Shown here piece after piece: positions 53,529-61,710 of a stretch of 64,000 nt of DNA. Under the pieces are notes generated by a model. The model was not told the origin of the DNA, made no database searches, and worked only from the letters and a program-made list of their open reading frames with translations. The position numbers and the translations under genes were made by a program. Origin of the DNA: Paenibacillus sp. MSJ-34 (GTDB lineage Bacteria; Bacillota; Bacilli; Paenibacillales; Paenibacillaceae); assembly GCF_018918005.1 (NCBI RefSeq), contig NZ_JAHLPR010000015.1, positions 1 through 64,000 of the forward strand, in the 5' to 3' direction. Each line of letters starts with the position of its first letter. The stretch's first letter is position 1.

Positions 53529-54413
53529 CTATGGTTGAAATTTCTCCAATATACGGAACACGGCTTCCTTTTCTTCCTTGGAAATATTTCGCAGCGGCGC
53601 GCGAACTTTCCCGCCTTTCAACCCTCTCAACGCCAACGCTTCTTTGAAAAGAGACAAACTTCTGCCGTAACGGAGCGCTTCCGTTAAGAAGTTAATTTTC
53701 AATTGCTCTTGTTTCGCCTCTTCGATTTTCCCCTGCATGTAATATTCGAACAGTTTGACGTACGGTTCGGGAAATACGTTGGCAACGCCCGAAACGCAAC
53801 CGTTCGTCCCCATATGCAATCCCGCCAAATAATATTGATCAGGACCCAGCATCATGTAAAATTCCTTGGGGGTCGCATTGATGATTTCCAAGATTCGCGA
53901 AAAATGATCGGAGCTAAATTTTAACGCCCGGATATTGCGGTGGTTCTCGATCAGTTGCAGTATGGTATTCAATGAAATTTCGTTTCGGGCATTATTAGGG
54001 AAATTATACAAAAAAATGGGGAAATCTTCGGATACCGCCTGTGCCACCGCTTGGAAATGCGCATAGATTTCACGCTCCTCCAACGGGAAGAAATAAGGGC
54101 ATACTACGGAAATGCCGGAAGCTCCGATTCGCTCGGCATGCCGAGCCAGCTCAATCGTACGGGCCGTGGAAATTTCGCCGGCGTGAATGACAACCGGCAC
54201 TCTTCCGCGAACGGTACGCACGACATGCTCAGCCACTTCTTGTCTCTCTTCGACGGACAGAAGCATTCCCTCCCCTGTGGTGCCTAGCGGAAAAAGCCCG
54301 TGAACCCTTTTGTCGATCAAAAACTCGGTCAAACAGTCGAGCGATTCGAAATCGACCCGCCCGTCTTCATGAAACGGCGTCAATACGGCTGGAAAAATAC
54401 CTTGGATTTTCAT
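53529..54413 (-). CDS. DapA-superfamily aldolase/lyase (not a canonical DHDPS)
   Basis: A 294-residue Schiff-base TIM-barrel protein from ATG 54411-54413 (GAAGGAG 8 bp upstream; a second ATG two codons earlier is too close). Class features: GLFPLGTTGEGMLLS (Thr pair), Tyr in LYNFP, and the Schiff-base lysine in RALKFSS. The Arg that follows the Tyr in true dihydrodipicolinate synthases (YNxPxRTG) is missing; here the segment is YNFPNNARNEIS. Kinase and transporter genes beside it suggest catabolic aldol cleavage of a 2-oxo sugar acid or a related compound. The substrate is unknown. Confidence 0.87.
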   Translation of the reverse strand: MKIQGIFPAVLTPFHEDGRVDFESLDCLTEFLIDKRVHGLFPLGTTGEGMLLSVEERQEVAEHVVRTVRGRVPVVIHAGEISTARTIELARHAERIGASGISVVCPYFFPLEEREIYAHFQAVAQAVSEDFPIFLYNFPNNARNEISLNTILQLIENHRNIRALKFSSDHFSRILEIINATPKEFYMMLGPDQYYLAGLHMGTNGCVSGVANVFPEPYVKLFEYYMQGKIEEAKQEQLKINFLTEALRYGRSLSLFKEALALRGLKGGKVRAPLRNISKEEKEAVFRILEKFQP

Positions 54414-54452
54414 GGTCATGCTCCTTCTCGTGATTTATTGGGATTCCTGCGA

Positions 54453-55271
54453 TTAACCTTTCACACTGCCGCTAACGAGACCCGCGACGATATGCTTTTG
54501 CGTGAACAAAAACAGGATCAGCACAGGCAATGTAACCATACTCGCCATAGCCGCCAAACTCGACCAATCGATTTGCTCGAAAGACATTGAGGAGAACACG
54601 GCCGCCGGAAGCGTCTTCGTATTCCGCCCTGCGAGAATGACCGGAAATAAAAAGTTATTCCAGGCGTAAATGAACGACAGTATCGAGCTTGCCGCGATGC
54701 CTTGGCGTGTCAGAGGGACCATCACTTTCCAGAAACACTTCCACTCGCTGCATCCGTCAATACGGGAAGAATCGTGCAACTCCTTGGGAATTTCCAGAAA
54801 GAAACCGATCATCAGCCATATGACCATTGGCAGATTAATCGTTAATTGCGCCATGATCAGTCCGGCGAACGTATCGCTTAAACGAAGGGTGCGAAACATT
54901 AAAAACCAGGGAACCAGAAAACTGATCGACGGGATCATTCTCGTTGCCAGAATAGCGACCGAAAGCGATTGCAATTTCCAGCGCACAATGCCGTAAGCGG
55001 CCGGCAATCCGATCACCAATCCTGCCAGAACGGTTCCGATACTGACGATCAACGTATTCAAGACATACTTGATAAAGGGCGTCGTGCCGAATATGTTATC
55101 GTACGCGTGGAACGTCGGCGTAAACTGGAAAAAGGTCGGCGGATACGCAGTGCTGTCCACATCCGATTTGATCGAGACCGAGAACATCCAATAAAAAACG
55201 AACAGGCTCGGAATGCTGATCGCGATTGCACAGACGAACAACAGCATCGATCTTCTTTTCTCTTTGCCCAT
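54453..55271 (-). CDS. sugar ABC transporter permease, MalG type (transporter 2)
   Basis: A 272-residue MalG-class permease from ATG 55269-55271, whose first bases overlap the stop of the upstream permease gene. Six helices are predicted. The EAA loop reads ELHDSSRIDGCSEWKCFWKVMVPLTRQ and the C-terminus KHIVAGLVSGSVKG is family-typical. It forms the channel with the MalF-type partner. No ATPase gene is in the cluster, so a shared ATPase from elsewhere is inferred. Confidence 0.92.
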   Translation of the reverse strand: MGKEKRRSMLLFVCAIAISIPSLFVFYWMFSVSIKSDVDSTAYPPTFFQFTPTFHAYDNIFGTTPFIKYVLNTLIVSIGTVLAGLVIGLPAAYGIVRWKLQSLSVAILATRMIPSISFLVPWFLMFRTLRLSDTFAGLIMAQLTINLPMVIWLMIGFFLEIPKELHDSSRIDGCSEWKCFWKVMVPLTRQGIAASSILSFIYAWNNFLFPVILAGRNTKTLPAAVFSSMSFEQIDWSSLAAMASMVTLPVLILFLFTQKHIVAGLVSGSVKG

Positions 55272-56200
55272 CACTTCCATTCCACCTTTCTGTTCCTAAT
55301 AAAGAACCATGCAATGGCCATCACGATGAAGAAGAAAATGACGATCTGCGCCGAAGCGTAACCGGTGTTGTAGTAAGTGAACGCTTGATTGTACAATAAA
55401 ATGTTCAGCGTGGTTGAAGACAGCCCGGGTCCTCCCTGCGTCATGACGTAGATTACGTCGAACGTTTTGAGCGCATCATTCAGGCGAAAGACGATAGCCG
55501 AAGCAATGAAAGGCCATAACAACGGCATCGTAATATGGACGAACCGTTTCCATGCGGAAGCCCCGTCGATTTTGGCGGATTCGTAAACGTCGGACGGCAA
55601 GCTGGCGAGGCCCGCAAGGGCGATGATCATCAATAAGGGCGTCCATTGCCATGTATCGATTAAAGCCAGAGCGGGTATTACCGTACTCTCGCTATAAGTC
55701 CACAGCGACTTGGGAAGCCCAAATTGTTCCAACAAATAATTGGCCACGCCCAGATCGGGGTTATAAATCATTACGAAGATTAATGCGATAGATACGGGAG
55801 TCGCCGCCATCGGCATAATGGCCAATGTACGCAAAATGCCTCTTCCGAAAAATTTCGCATTATACAAAAGCGCCAGCCCGATTCCGAGCACCGTTTGGAA
55901 CAACAGGGCCAAAGCCGTAAAGTAAAGGGTCACTCTGAGCGAATACCAAAAACTCATATCCTTGAAAAGCTTGATATAATTGTCCAGGCCGATAAATTGG
56001 GCAGCCGAAATATTCGTCAGTTTCGTATCGTGAAAGCTCTGCCAGACCGTATAAGCAACCGGAAAAATGAGCAGCAGCGTAAGAAACAAGACGGCGGGAA
56101 CCATAAACGTATATTTATAGAGTCTTTCTTTGCGGGCTTCGGAAGGAGCCCTTACATTGACATTTTTCTTAAAAGTGCGAACAAGCGCCGGATTCCTCAT
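55271..56200 (-). CDS. sugar ABC transporter permease, MalF type (transporter 2)
   Basis: A 309-residue MalF-class permease. A basic N-terminus precedes the first helix (YKYTFMVPAVLFLTLLLIFPVAYTVW), and the EAA loop is DVYESAKIDGASAWKRFVHITMPLLW. It is the first gene of the operon permease-permease-aldolase-dhaK-dhaL. The region upstream (56276-56341) holds a -10 box and the conserved operator-like motif shared with the binding-protein gene. Confidence 0.93.
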   Translation of the reverse strand: MRNPALVRTFKKNVNVRAPSEARKERLYKYTFMVPAVLFLTLLLIFPVAYTVWQSFHDTKLTNISAAQFIGLDNYIKLFKDMSFWYSLRVTLYFTALALLFQTVLGIGLALLYNAKFFGRGILRTLAIMPMAATPVSIALIFVMIYNPDLGVANYLLEQFGLPKSLWTYSESTVIPALALIDTWQWTPLLMIIALAGLASLPSDVYESAKIDGASAWKRFVHITMPLLWPFIASAIVFRLNDALKTFDVIYVMTQGGPGLSSTTLNILLYNQAFTYYNTGYASAQIVIFFFIVMAIAWFFIRNRKVEWK

Positions 56201-56275
56201 TGCTTTCCTCCTGATATCATTGTCGTCTCATCCCGCGAACGATCCTGCATATTGCCTCGTTCATCGTTTAGATAT

Positions 56276-56341
56276 AGTATAGAAAATAAGTTTTCGGAGG
56301 GTAATGAGTTAAAATTTGCTCTTATGTGTCTTATTTTTGTA
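56276..56341 (-). promoter_or_regulatory. promoter and shared activator motif of the transporter 2 operon
   Basis: On the minus strand TATACT (56276-56281) is the -10 box; the -35 region (TTACCC) is poor. The motif TTATGTG(T)CTTATTTTTG (plus-strand reading) lies at 56322-56339, 41 bp from the -10 box, with a GAG-AAAA-TTTG block to its left from 56306. The same motif lies at the same spacing upstream of the binding-protein gene (61342-61359). It also precedes the divergent response-regulator gene by about 35 bp. Binding by the YesN-type regulator is inferred. Confidence 0.65.
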
Positions 56342-56374
56342 TCCGCATACATTTTCGGCAAGAGGTGATCTGCA

Positions 56375-57871
56375 GTGGTTCGCATGATGATAGTAGAAGA
56401 CCAGGCCTGGACGAGAAAAGGGTTGTTGCAATTAATCGATCGCGATCATCTGGGCATCGAATCGATCGAGGAAACGGAAAACGGGATCGAAGCCTACGAA
56501 CGAATCAAGCAAGGAGGAATTCAACTGCTGCTGACGGACATTCGCATGCCCGGCATGGACGGTTTGGAGCTTTCCCGTTTAGTGCGGGAACAGTTTCCCG
56601 AAATGAAAGTTGTCATCTTGAGCGGTCATAACGAATTCGAATATGCGCAAAAAGCGCTGCGATATCAAGTCAGGGACTACTTGCTCAAACCGGTCCAATC
56701 GACCCTGCTGCATCAGACCTTGGAAAAAGTCATCGATGAGTTGAACGACGGCAAAGAACGGGAAATTCATCTCTATCGCATGATTTTGCGTCAACTGCTG
56801 GAAGGGAATCCGCTGGAGGATACGGATCCGATCGGCATTTTTTCGGAGGCCTTCGGCCACTCCCGAAAGCGGATCGTTCGGCTCCGCATCGAACCGTTCG
56901 TTCGAACCGAAGAATATTTGCGGCTTGCGAAACAAGCATTCAAGCCGTACGGGATTCATGCTATCCCTTTGCCCGCGGAAGACGAATCGATCATCTTTCT
57001 ATCTGTCGAAGGGACTTTTGCCGATCGTACGCTTAAAGCCATATTTACAGAAATCTCGGATAAGCTCCAAGGCTGCACTATTCGGGTCGGATTAGGCCAG
57101 TGGTTCCATAACGCAGACCATGCCTGGATTTCGGATCTGGAGAGCGTACTGGCTTTGCAGCTTTGCGAATCGAACGGTTTCTGCGAGTATCGGGAATCGC
57201 TATTTGTCGACGCGTCCCATGAAACGATCGGGATCCAAGATCTATGGACGTCACTCCGGCAACAGGATCAAATTAAGATGAATCATTGGCTATTGCAATG
57301 GTTTCCGGAGAATAGTCCGCAAGCCCAGACCCGCTTTCGCTGCGCTTTATTAATTAAATCGATGCTGCAGCGGCTCGAAGACGAAATCGGCGATTCGTTG
57401 GACTACTATTCGCTAATCAAGAGATTGAAGTTTATTATGAAATCGACAACCCATTCCGAGCGGGAAATGGTGCAGTGGGTGACTGAGACGTTCCGCCGCG
57501 CCTATGACACGATGATGAACAACGAAACGAAGCAAGGGAAGCAAATTGTGGGGTGGTGCCAAGCCTACATCATGAACCATTTGAACGATGAGATTCATCT
57601 CTCCCATTTGGCGGAAAAGGTTCACTTCAGCGCCAGCCACTTGAGCAATTTATTCAAGCAATTTACAGGCAAAAATTACATCGATTTCGTGACGGATTTG
57701 AAAATCAACAGAGCTTTAAGCTATTTGGAAGAGTCCAACATGAAAATTAATGAAATCGCTTCCGAATTAGGGTACTCCGACAGCCGCTATTTCAGCAAAT
57801 TATTCCGTAGAATAGTAGGGCTTACGCCATCCGAATACAGGAATAATCTAGGAATAGAAAAGAGGAGATAA
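56375..57871 (+). CDS. YesN-type response regulator, receiver plus AraC domain (system 2)
   Basis: A 498-residue regulator starting at GTG 56375 behind AGAGGTGAT. The receiver (1-120) has Glu8/Asp9, phospho-acceptor Asp55 (LLTDIRMPGMDG) and Lys105 (LLKPVQ). A long variable middle region precedes the C-terminal AraC domain (about 395-495; EIHLSHLAEKVHFSASHLSNLFKQFTGKNYIDFVTD, KINEIASELGYSDSRYFSKLFRRIVG). It is divergent from the transporter 2 operon and precedes its kinase by 3 bp. It likely activates both island promoters carrying the shared motif. Confidence 0.93.
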   Translation: MVRMMIVEDQAWTRKGLLQLIDRDHLGIESIEETENGIEAYERIKQGGIQLLLTDIRMPGMDGLELSRLVREQFPEMKVVILSGHNEFEYAQKALRYQVRDYLLKPVQSTLLHQTLEKVIDELNDGKEREIHLYRMILRQLLEGNPLEDTDPIGIFSEAFGHSRKRIVRLRIEPFVRTEEYLRLAKQAFKPYGIHAIPLPAEDESIIFLSVEGTFADRTLKAIFTEISDKLQGCTIRVGLGQWFHNADHAWISDLESVLALQLCESNGFCEYRESLFVDASHETIGIQDLWTSLRQQDQIKMNHWLLQWFPENSPQAQTRFRCALLIKSMLQRLEDEIGDSLDYYSLIKRLKFIMKSTTHSEREMVQWVTETFRRAYDTMMNNETKQGKQIVGWCQAYIMNHLNDEIHLSHLAEKVHFSASHLSNLFKQFTGKNYIDFVTDLKINRALSYLEESNMKINEIASELGYSDSRYFSKLFRRIVGLTPSEYRNNLGIEKRR

Positions 57872-57874
57872 GAT

Positions 57875-59692
57875 ATGGCTCCTCTCCATGAAAATCGGTT
57901 TTTCCGCCGCTATTACAAAGTAAGCTTGAAAAGCAAATTTATCGTAACGAATCTGTTGGTCGTTTTTATACCGATTCTCATTATCGGCACGCTATTTTAT
58001 AACTACACATCCAAAGTCATCCAAAGCGAGGCAACCGCTTATAAAAAAAATATCGTAAAGCTGATGGGACAACATGTGGACAATTACATTTTTCAATTAA
58101 AACAATTGACATATTCCTTCTACCAAACAGATGTGCAAAAAATATTGCCCGATTTTCCCGATGGCATGGTGGCTCGGTATAATTACAATGACAAACTGTT
58201 TTCTTATCTTTACGCAAGCTCTCATTTCACCGGAATTGAGGGAAGTTTTGAAAGCGCTGTATTTATTCGTCCTGACGGAACGTATCATCAAACGGGAATT
58301 AACGTCATTCAACCGGATTTTGACTTTGGAGAGATGCCCTGGTACCGGGAGGCTTCAAATTCTACTGGTAAGATTAATATTTATACCAATAATTCAAGGC
58401 CTTACTTGGTCATTCCTCCAAACGATTTGTCAATATCCATCGTTCGAAACATTTACAGCATATACGGCGACGGGAATTTGGGGGTTCTCTTGATCGACAT
58501 TCCCCTCAGTCAAATTAATAAATTATTCAGCCAATTCGAACTAAAAACGGAGGACAATATTTATTTGATCGACCGGGACGGGCGCGTTCTTTTCAGCAGC
58601 ATCGACGACACGATGGCCGGCAAGCAGTTAGATTCGGTTTATTATGATTGGATCGGCGGAGAATTTTCGGGGAATCGAATTATTAATATTAATAACGAGC
58701 GTATTCTCGTTACATACTACGCAACGTCAAATACGGACTGGAAGATGATCAGCATCGATCGCATGGCCGACTTGAAAGCGACGCTCCTTTCCTTAAAGAA
58801 CCGGGCCATTCTCTTGGCTGCGATTGCGTTAGCGGTCGGGGTTTTTATAGCATGGTTTTTCTCGTCCCATATTACAAGAGCGATCTCCTTTTTGCAGATG
58901 CGAATGAGAAAGTTTCAAGAGGGCGATTTCAACACGCGAATTCGTTGGGTTCGTCAAGACGAAATCGGCAAACTGGGTGAAAGCTTCAATGAGATGGCTT
59001 ATCGCATCAACGATTTGATCCAGCATAATTATGTGATCCAAATTAAAAATCGCGAGGCGCAGTTTAAAGCGCTGCAAGCGCAAATCAACCCGCACTTTTT
59101 GTACAATACGCTTGATTCCATAAGCAATATTTCGTTAGTACAAAACGTCCCTTTAGTCGGCGAAATTTCGAACCAACTCGCCGATATGCTGCGGTATTCC
59201 ATTTCAAATACAGGACCGGTCGTTACGCTTCGAGAAGAATTGGATCATGTCCAAGCCTATCTTTCCATTCAAAATATACGGTATACAAATAAATTTCATA
59301 TCATCTGGGATATTCACCCCGAGGCGCTCGATTTCAACGTGATCAAATTAACGCTCCAGCCTATCGTGGAAAATGCGATATATCATGGCTTGGAAATGAA
59401 AATGGGACAGGGAACGTTGCGTATAACTGCGGAAATCGAAAACGATCGTTTCATTATTGATGTTGTCGATAACGGACTGGGAATTCCCGCTGCGAAGTTG
59501 GAACAATTGCAGGAAAAATTAAAAAGTCCGGTGAGCTTGGCTTCAGAGGGACGGCAATCCGAAGGGATCGGACTTGTTAATGTTCAGGAGAGAATCCGCT
59601 TGCAGTTTGGCGATTCATTCGGCCTGCAGCTTCAAAGCGGCGAACAAGGCACCAGCGTAAAGATGGTTTTGCCCATCGAAAAAGTGACCTAA
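57875..59692 (+). CDS. YesM-type sensor histidine kinase (system 2)
   Basis: A 605-residue membrane kinase: TM1 about 22-42, extracellular dCache-like sensor 45-305 (with GVLLIDIPLSQINKLF, DNIYLIDRDGRVLFSSI), TM2 309-330, HAMP 331-385, His_kinase with His407 in INPHFLYNT and an ATPase domain (QPIVENAIYHG, VDNGLGIP, GIGLVNVQERI). It begins 3 bp after the regulator stop. It probably reports extracellular substrate for the island, alone or via the binding lipoprotein. Confidence 0.93.
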   Translation: MAPLHENRFFRRYYKVSLKSKFIVTNLLVVFIPILIIGTLFYNYTSKVIQSEATAYKKNIVKLMGQHVDNYIFQLKQLTYSFYQTDVQKILPDFPDGMVARYNYNDKLFSYLYASSHFTGIEGSFESAVFIRPDGTYHQTGINVIQPDFDFGEMPWYREASNSTGKINIYTNNSRPYLVIPPNDLSISIVRNIYSIYGDGNLGVLLIDIPLSQINKLFSQFELKTEDNIYLIDRDGRVLFSSIDDTMAGKQLDSVYYDWIGGEFSGNRIININNERILVTYYATSNTDWKMISIDRMADLKATLLSLKNRAILLAAIALAVGVFIAWFFSSHITRAISFLQMRMRKFQEGDFNTRIRWVRQDEIGKLGESFNEMAYRINDLIQHNYVIQIKNREAQFKALQAQINPHFLYNTLDSISNISLVQNVPLVGEISNQLADMLRYSISNTGPVVTLREELDHVQAYLSIQNIRYTNKFHIIWDIHPEALDFNVIKLTLQPIVENAIYHGLEMKMGQGTLRITAEIENDRFIIDVVDNGLGIPAAKLEQLQEKLKSPVSLASEGRQSEGIGLVNVQERIRLQFGDSFGLQLQSGEQGTSVKMVLPIEKVT

Positions 59693-59712
59693 AAAATAGG
59701 TCACTTTTCATT
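59680..59712. terminator. bidirectional terminator between kinase and binding-protein genes
   Basis: AAAAGTGACCTA (59680-59691) pairs with TAGGTCACTTTT (59697-59708) over five A. It overlaps the kinase stop codon and serves both convergent genes. Confidence 0.88.
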
Positions 59713-59725
59713 TATTAACTACTTA

Positions 59726-61099
59726 TTATTTTTGATTTTTCATCAATTCCTCGACACTTTTCTGCGCTCTTTCCATTACGGTCCGGACGTCTTCCCCTCC
59801 GATCGCCGCCTGAATCTCGATGCCGACGAGGTCGCGGTACTCTTGTACCGGCTTAATGTTAGGCAACGGATTCGGCTCCGCAACCTTCAACGTTTCTTCG
59901 ACCGCGTGAATCCAATCTTGCGGCATCTTGGCATTGTTCTTGAATTCTTCATCCTGCCAAGCGGACGTTCGGGTCGTGGCGATGCCGTTCTGCTGCGCCC
60001 TAATGGTCATTTCTTTACTCGTTGCCCATTGAATAAAGTACCAGGCGGCTTCTTTATTTCCCGAACCGCTGCTGATGGCTACGGCCGTCAAGCTGTTATT
60101 CGTGTCGCGGATCCCGGTTACTTCATCTTTAGGCAACACGGTATAGCCAACTTTGCCGACAACTTTCGATTTTGACGGATCTTCGAATTGGGTCGCAAAG
60201 TTGGCCCCTTCGAACGTCATAGCGGCATTGCCTTGGGAGAAGATCGATATCGCTTCGTTCCAGTTGAAATTTACCACTCCCGGAGGTCCGAAATCCTTCA
60301 ACATGCCTGCATACCATTCCGTCGCGCGGATCGATTCTTCCGAATTTAACAAAGGAGTTGTTTGGTCCTCCGCGAAGAATTTCCCGCCCATCGAACGAAG
60401 TACCGGCCCCCAGTTATATACGTTGGCATTCCGCAAACCGCGATTCACATATCCGTAAACCTCGGGAGGATTATGAAGCTTCTGGGCGGCCTCCCGCACT
60501 TCTTGCCAGGTCGTCGGCGGTTGTATATCGGCCTGTTCCAGCAAGTCTTTGCGGTAGTAAAAAAGGATCGGATTGATATCCATAGGCAAGCTCGTTATAA
60601 AATCGTCCACAGCGATACTTTTGCGCGACCCTTCAAAAAAGTCTTCGAAATCGTATTCCGCGGCCGTCAACTTCGGATTATCCAAATACGGTTTTAAATT
60701 CTCGTACCATCCGGCAAAATGATATATATTTTTTTCGACATGAAGTCCCGTCATGAAAGCGTCGATTTCACGCCCTCCCGCCGCCATTTCCACCGCGATT
60801 TTTTGCCGCGCCTGCTGCTCCGGTATAATTTCTATATCCACTTTGATCCCCGTTTTGTCAACAAACTCATTCACATTTTTATCGATAAATTCCGACCAAG
60901 GATGTTTGTTGAATAGAACACGCAACGTTTTCCCTTCATACGCCCGCCAGTTTACCTCGGCTGCACCCGCCGATTCGGCCGTTTGAGCCAAGCCGTTATT
61001 TGACGAATTGACGGATTCGCTTGCGGGTTTGGTCGAACAAGCCGCCACGGACATAAACATTACCGTCGTTAATACGGCAGCTGCCATTTTTTTGATCAT
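59726..61099 (-). CDS. extracellular sugar-binding lipoprotein (transporter 2)
   Basis: A 457-residue solute-binding lipoprotein from ATG 61097-61099, with GGAGGGGAAA upstream. Lipobox SVAAC (Cys21). Class blocks include LRVLFNKHPWSEFIDKNVNEFVDKTGIKVDIEIIPEQQARQKIAVEMAAGG, LPMDINPILFYYRKDLLEQADIQPPTTWQEVREAAQKL and FSQGNAAMTFEGANF. It is transcribed on its own, away from the permease operon, but its promoter carries the same activator motif and a catabolite-repression-like site. The ligand is unknown. Confidence 0.92.
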   Translation of the reverse strand: MIKKMAAAVLTTVMFMSVAACSTKPASESVNSSNNGLAQTAESAGAAEVNWRAYEGKTLRVLFNKHPWSEFIDKNVNEFVDKTGIKVDIEIIPEQQARQKIAVEMAAGGREIDAFMTGLHVEKNIYHFAGWYENLKPYLDNPKLTAAEYDFEDFFEGSRKSIAVDDFITSLPMDINPILFYYRKDLLEQADIQPPTTWQEVREAAQKLHNPPEVYGYVNRGLRNANVYNWGPVLRSMGGKFFAEDQTTPLLNSEESIRATEWYAGMLKDFGPPGVVNFNWNEAISIFSQGNAAMTFEGANFATQFEDPSKSKVVGKVGYTVLPKDEVTGIRDTNNSLTAVAISSGSGNKEAAWYFIQWATSKEMTIRAQQNGIATTRTSAWQDEEFKNNAKMPQDWIHAVEETLKVAEPNPLPNIKPVQEYRDLVGIEIQAAIGGEDVRTVMERAQKSVEELMKNQK

Positions 61100-61142
61100 C
61101 GATTTCCCCTCCATCAATATGACTACAGATTGTGCGAAATTT

Positions 61143-61157
61143 TGTATACGCTTTCAA
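61143..61157 (-). promoter_or_regulatory. catabolite-responsive (cre) site candidate
   Basis: On the minus strand TTGAAAGCGTATACA fits the cre consensus WTGNAANCGNWNNCW at every position. It lies 44 bp upstream of the binding-protein ATG and downstream of its -10 box, where CcpA binding would block transcription. CcpA control is inferred from the match. Confidence 0.6.
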
Positions 61158-61295
61158 ACCAAAAAGCGGGACTCCCGCTCCACAGCGGAGTACAAATGAC
61201 GATATATGCTTCTTCTCCTCCTCTCGCAATGAGATTCTGGATGAACTCGGCAACCTGCTTGCAAGCCTTCTCGTACATCCAGTTTGTTGTAGCCC

Positions 61296-61361
61296 ATTAT
61301 AAGCAAAAAGAAACATCGCGTTAAGGAGAAAAACTTTGGCGTTATGTGGCTTATTTTTGCA
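61296..61361 (-). promoter_or_regulatory. promoter and shared activator motif of the binding-protein gene
   Basis: On the minus strand TATAAT (61296-61301) is the -10 box; the -35 region (TTAACG) is weak. TTATGTG(G)CTTATTTTTG lies at 61342-61359, starting 41 bp from the -10 box exactly as at the permease promoter, with GAG-AAAAACTTTG to its left. The weak -35 and the fixed geometry suggest a promoter that needs an activator. Confidence 0.65.
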
Positions 61362-61392
61362 CCGTCTGTCGCTTTTGATGTCACTAGTCAGA

Positions 61393-61434
61393 GCGGCCGC
61401 AGCAAGAAACGAGTGGGGCAAGTATCAATTTGCG
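61393..61434 (+). repeat. copy of the LOG-gene 3' end, island right side
   Basis: GCGGCCGCAGCAAGAAA and GTGGGGCAAGTA-CA-TTTGC match the end of the LOG gene and the adjoining bases (50968-51010) with about four differences, including a one-base deletion that breaks the frame. It directly adjoins the right copy of the 190-bp repeat. Confidence 0.75.
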
Positions 61435-61623
61435 ACTGCCATTGGATTTTGTCCAATGAAAATCCGCACCACCCCCTGAGAAACCGCTTTCCATTGGAAT
61501 TCATCCAACGGAAAGCTTTTTTTCTCCCGATTTTCCTCGTCTGAGTCGAATTTCATTGGATGAAATCCAATCAAATGACATTCCAGCTACGGAACAGCAA
61601 GATTCCATTGGATGAAATCCAAC
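61435..61623. repeat. island-flanking direct repeat, right copy (about 190 bp)
   Basis: Nearly identical to 51503-51692, in the same orientation, ending at the same CCAAC. It contains the same four ATTGGA/TCCAAT-type palindromes. Together with the 42-bp LOG-end copy it forms the right boundary of the 9.7-kb island. Confidence 0.9.
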
Positions 61624-61710
61624 TGAACGTACGTTATCGCCTCATGAACAGATGGTTCGTGCCGAATATTACGGTACCTAATGGAAAACGATAAGTACGA
61701 GGTGAGACGA

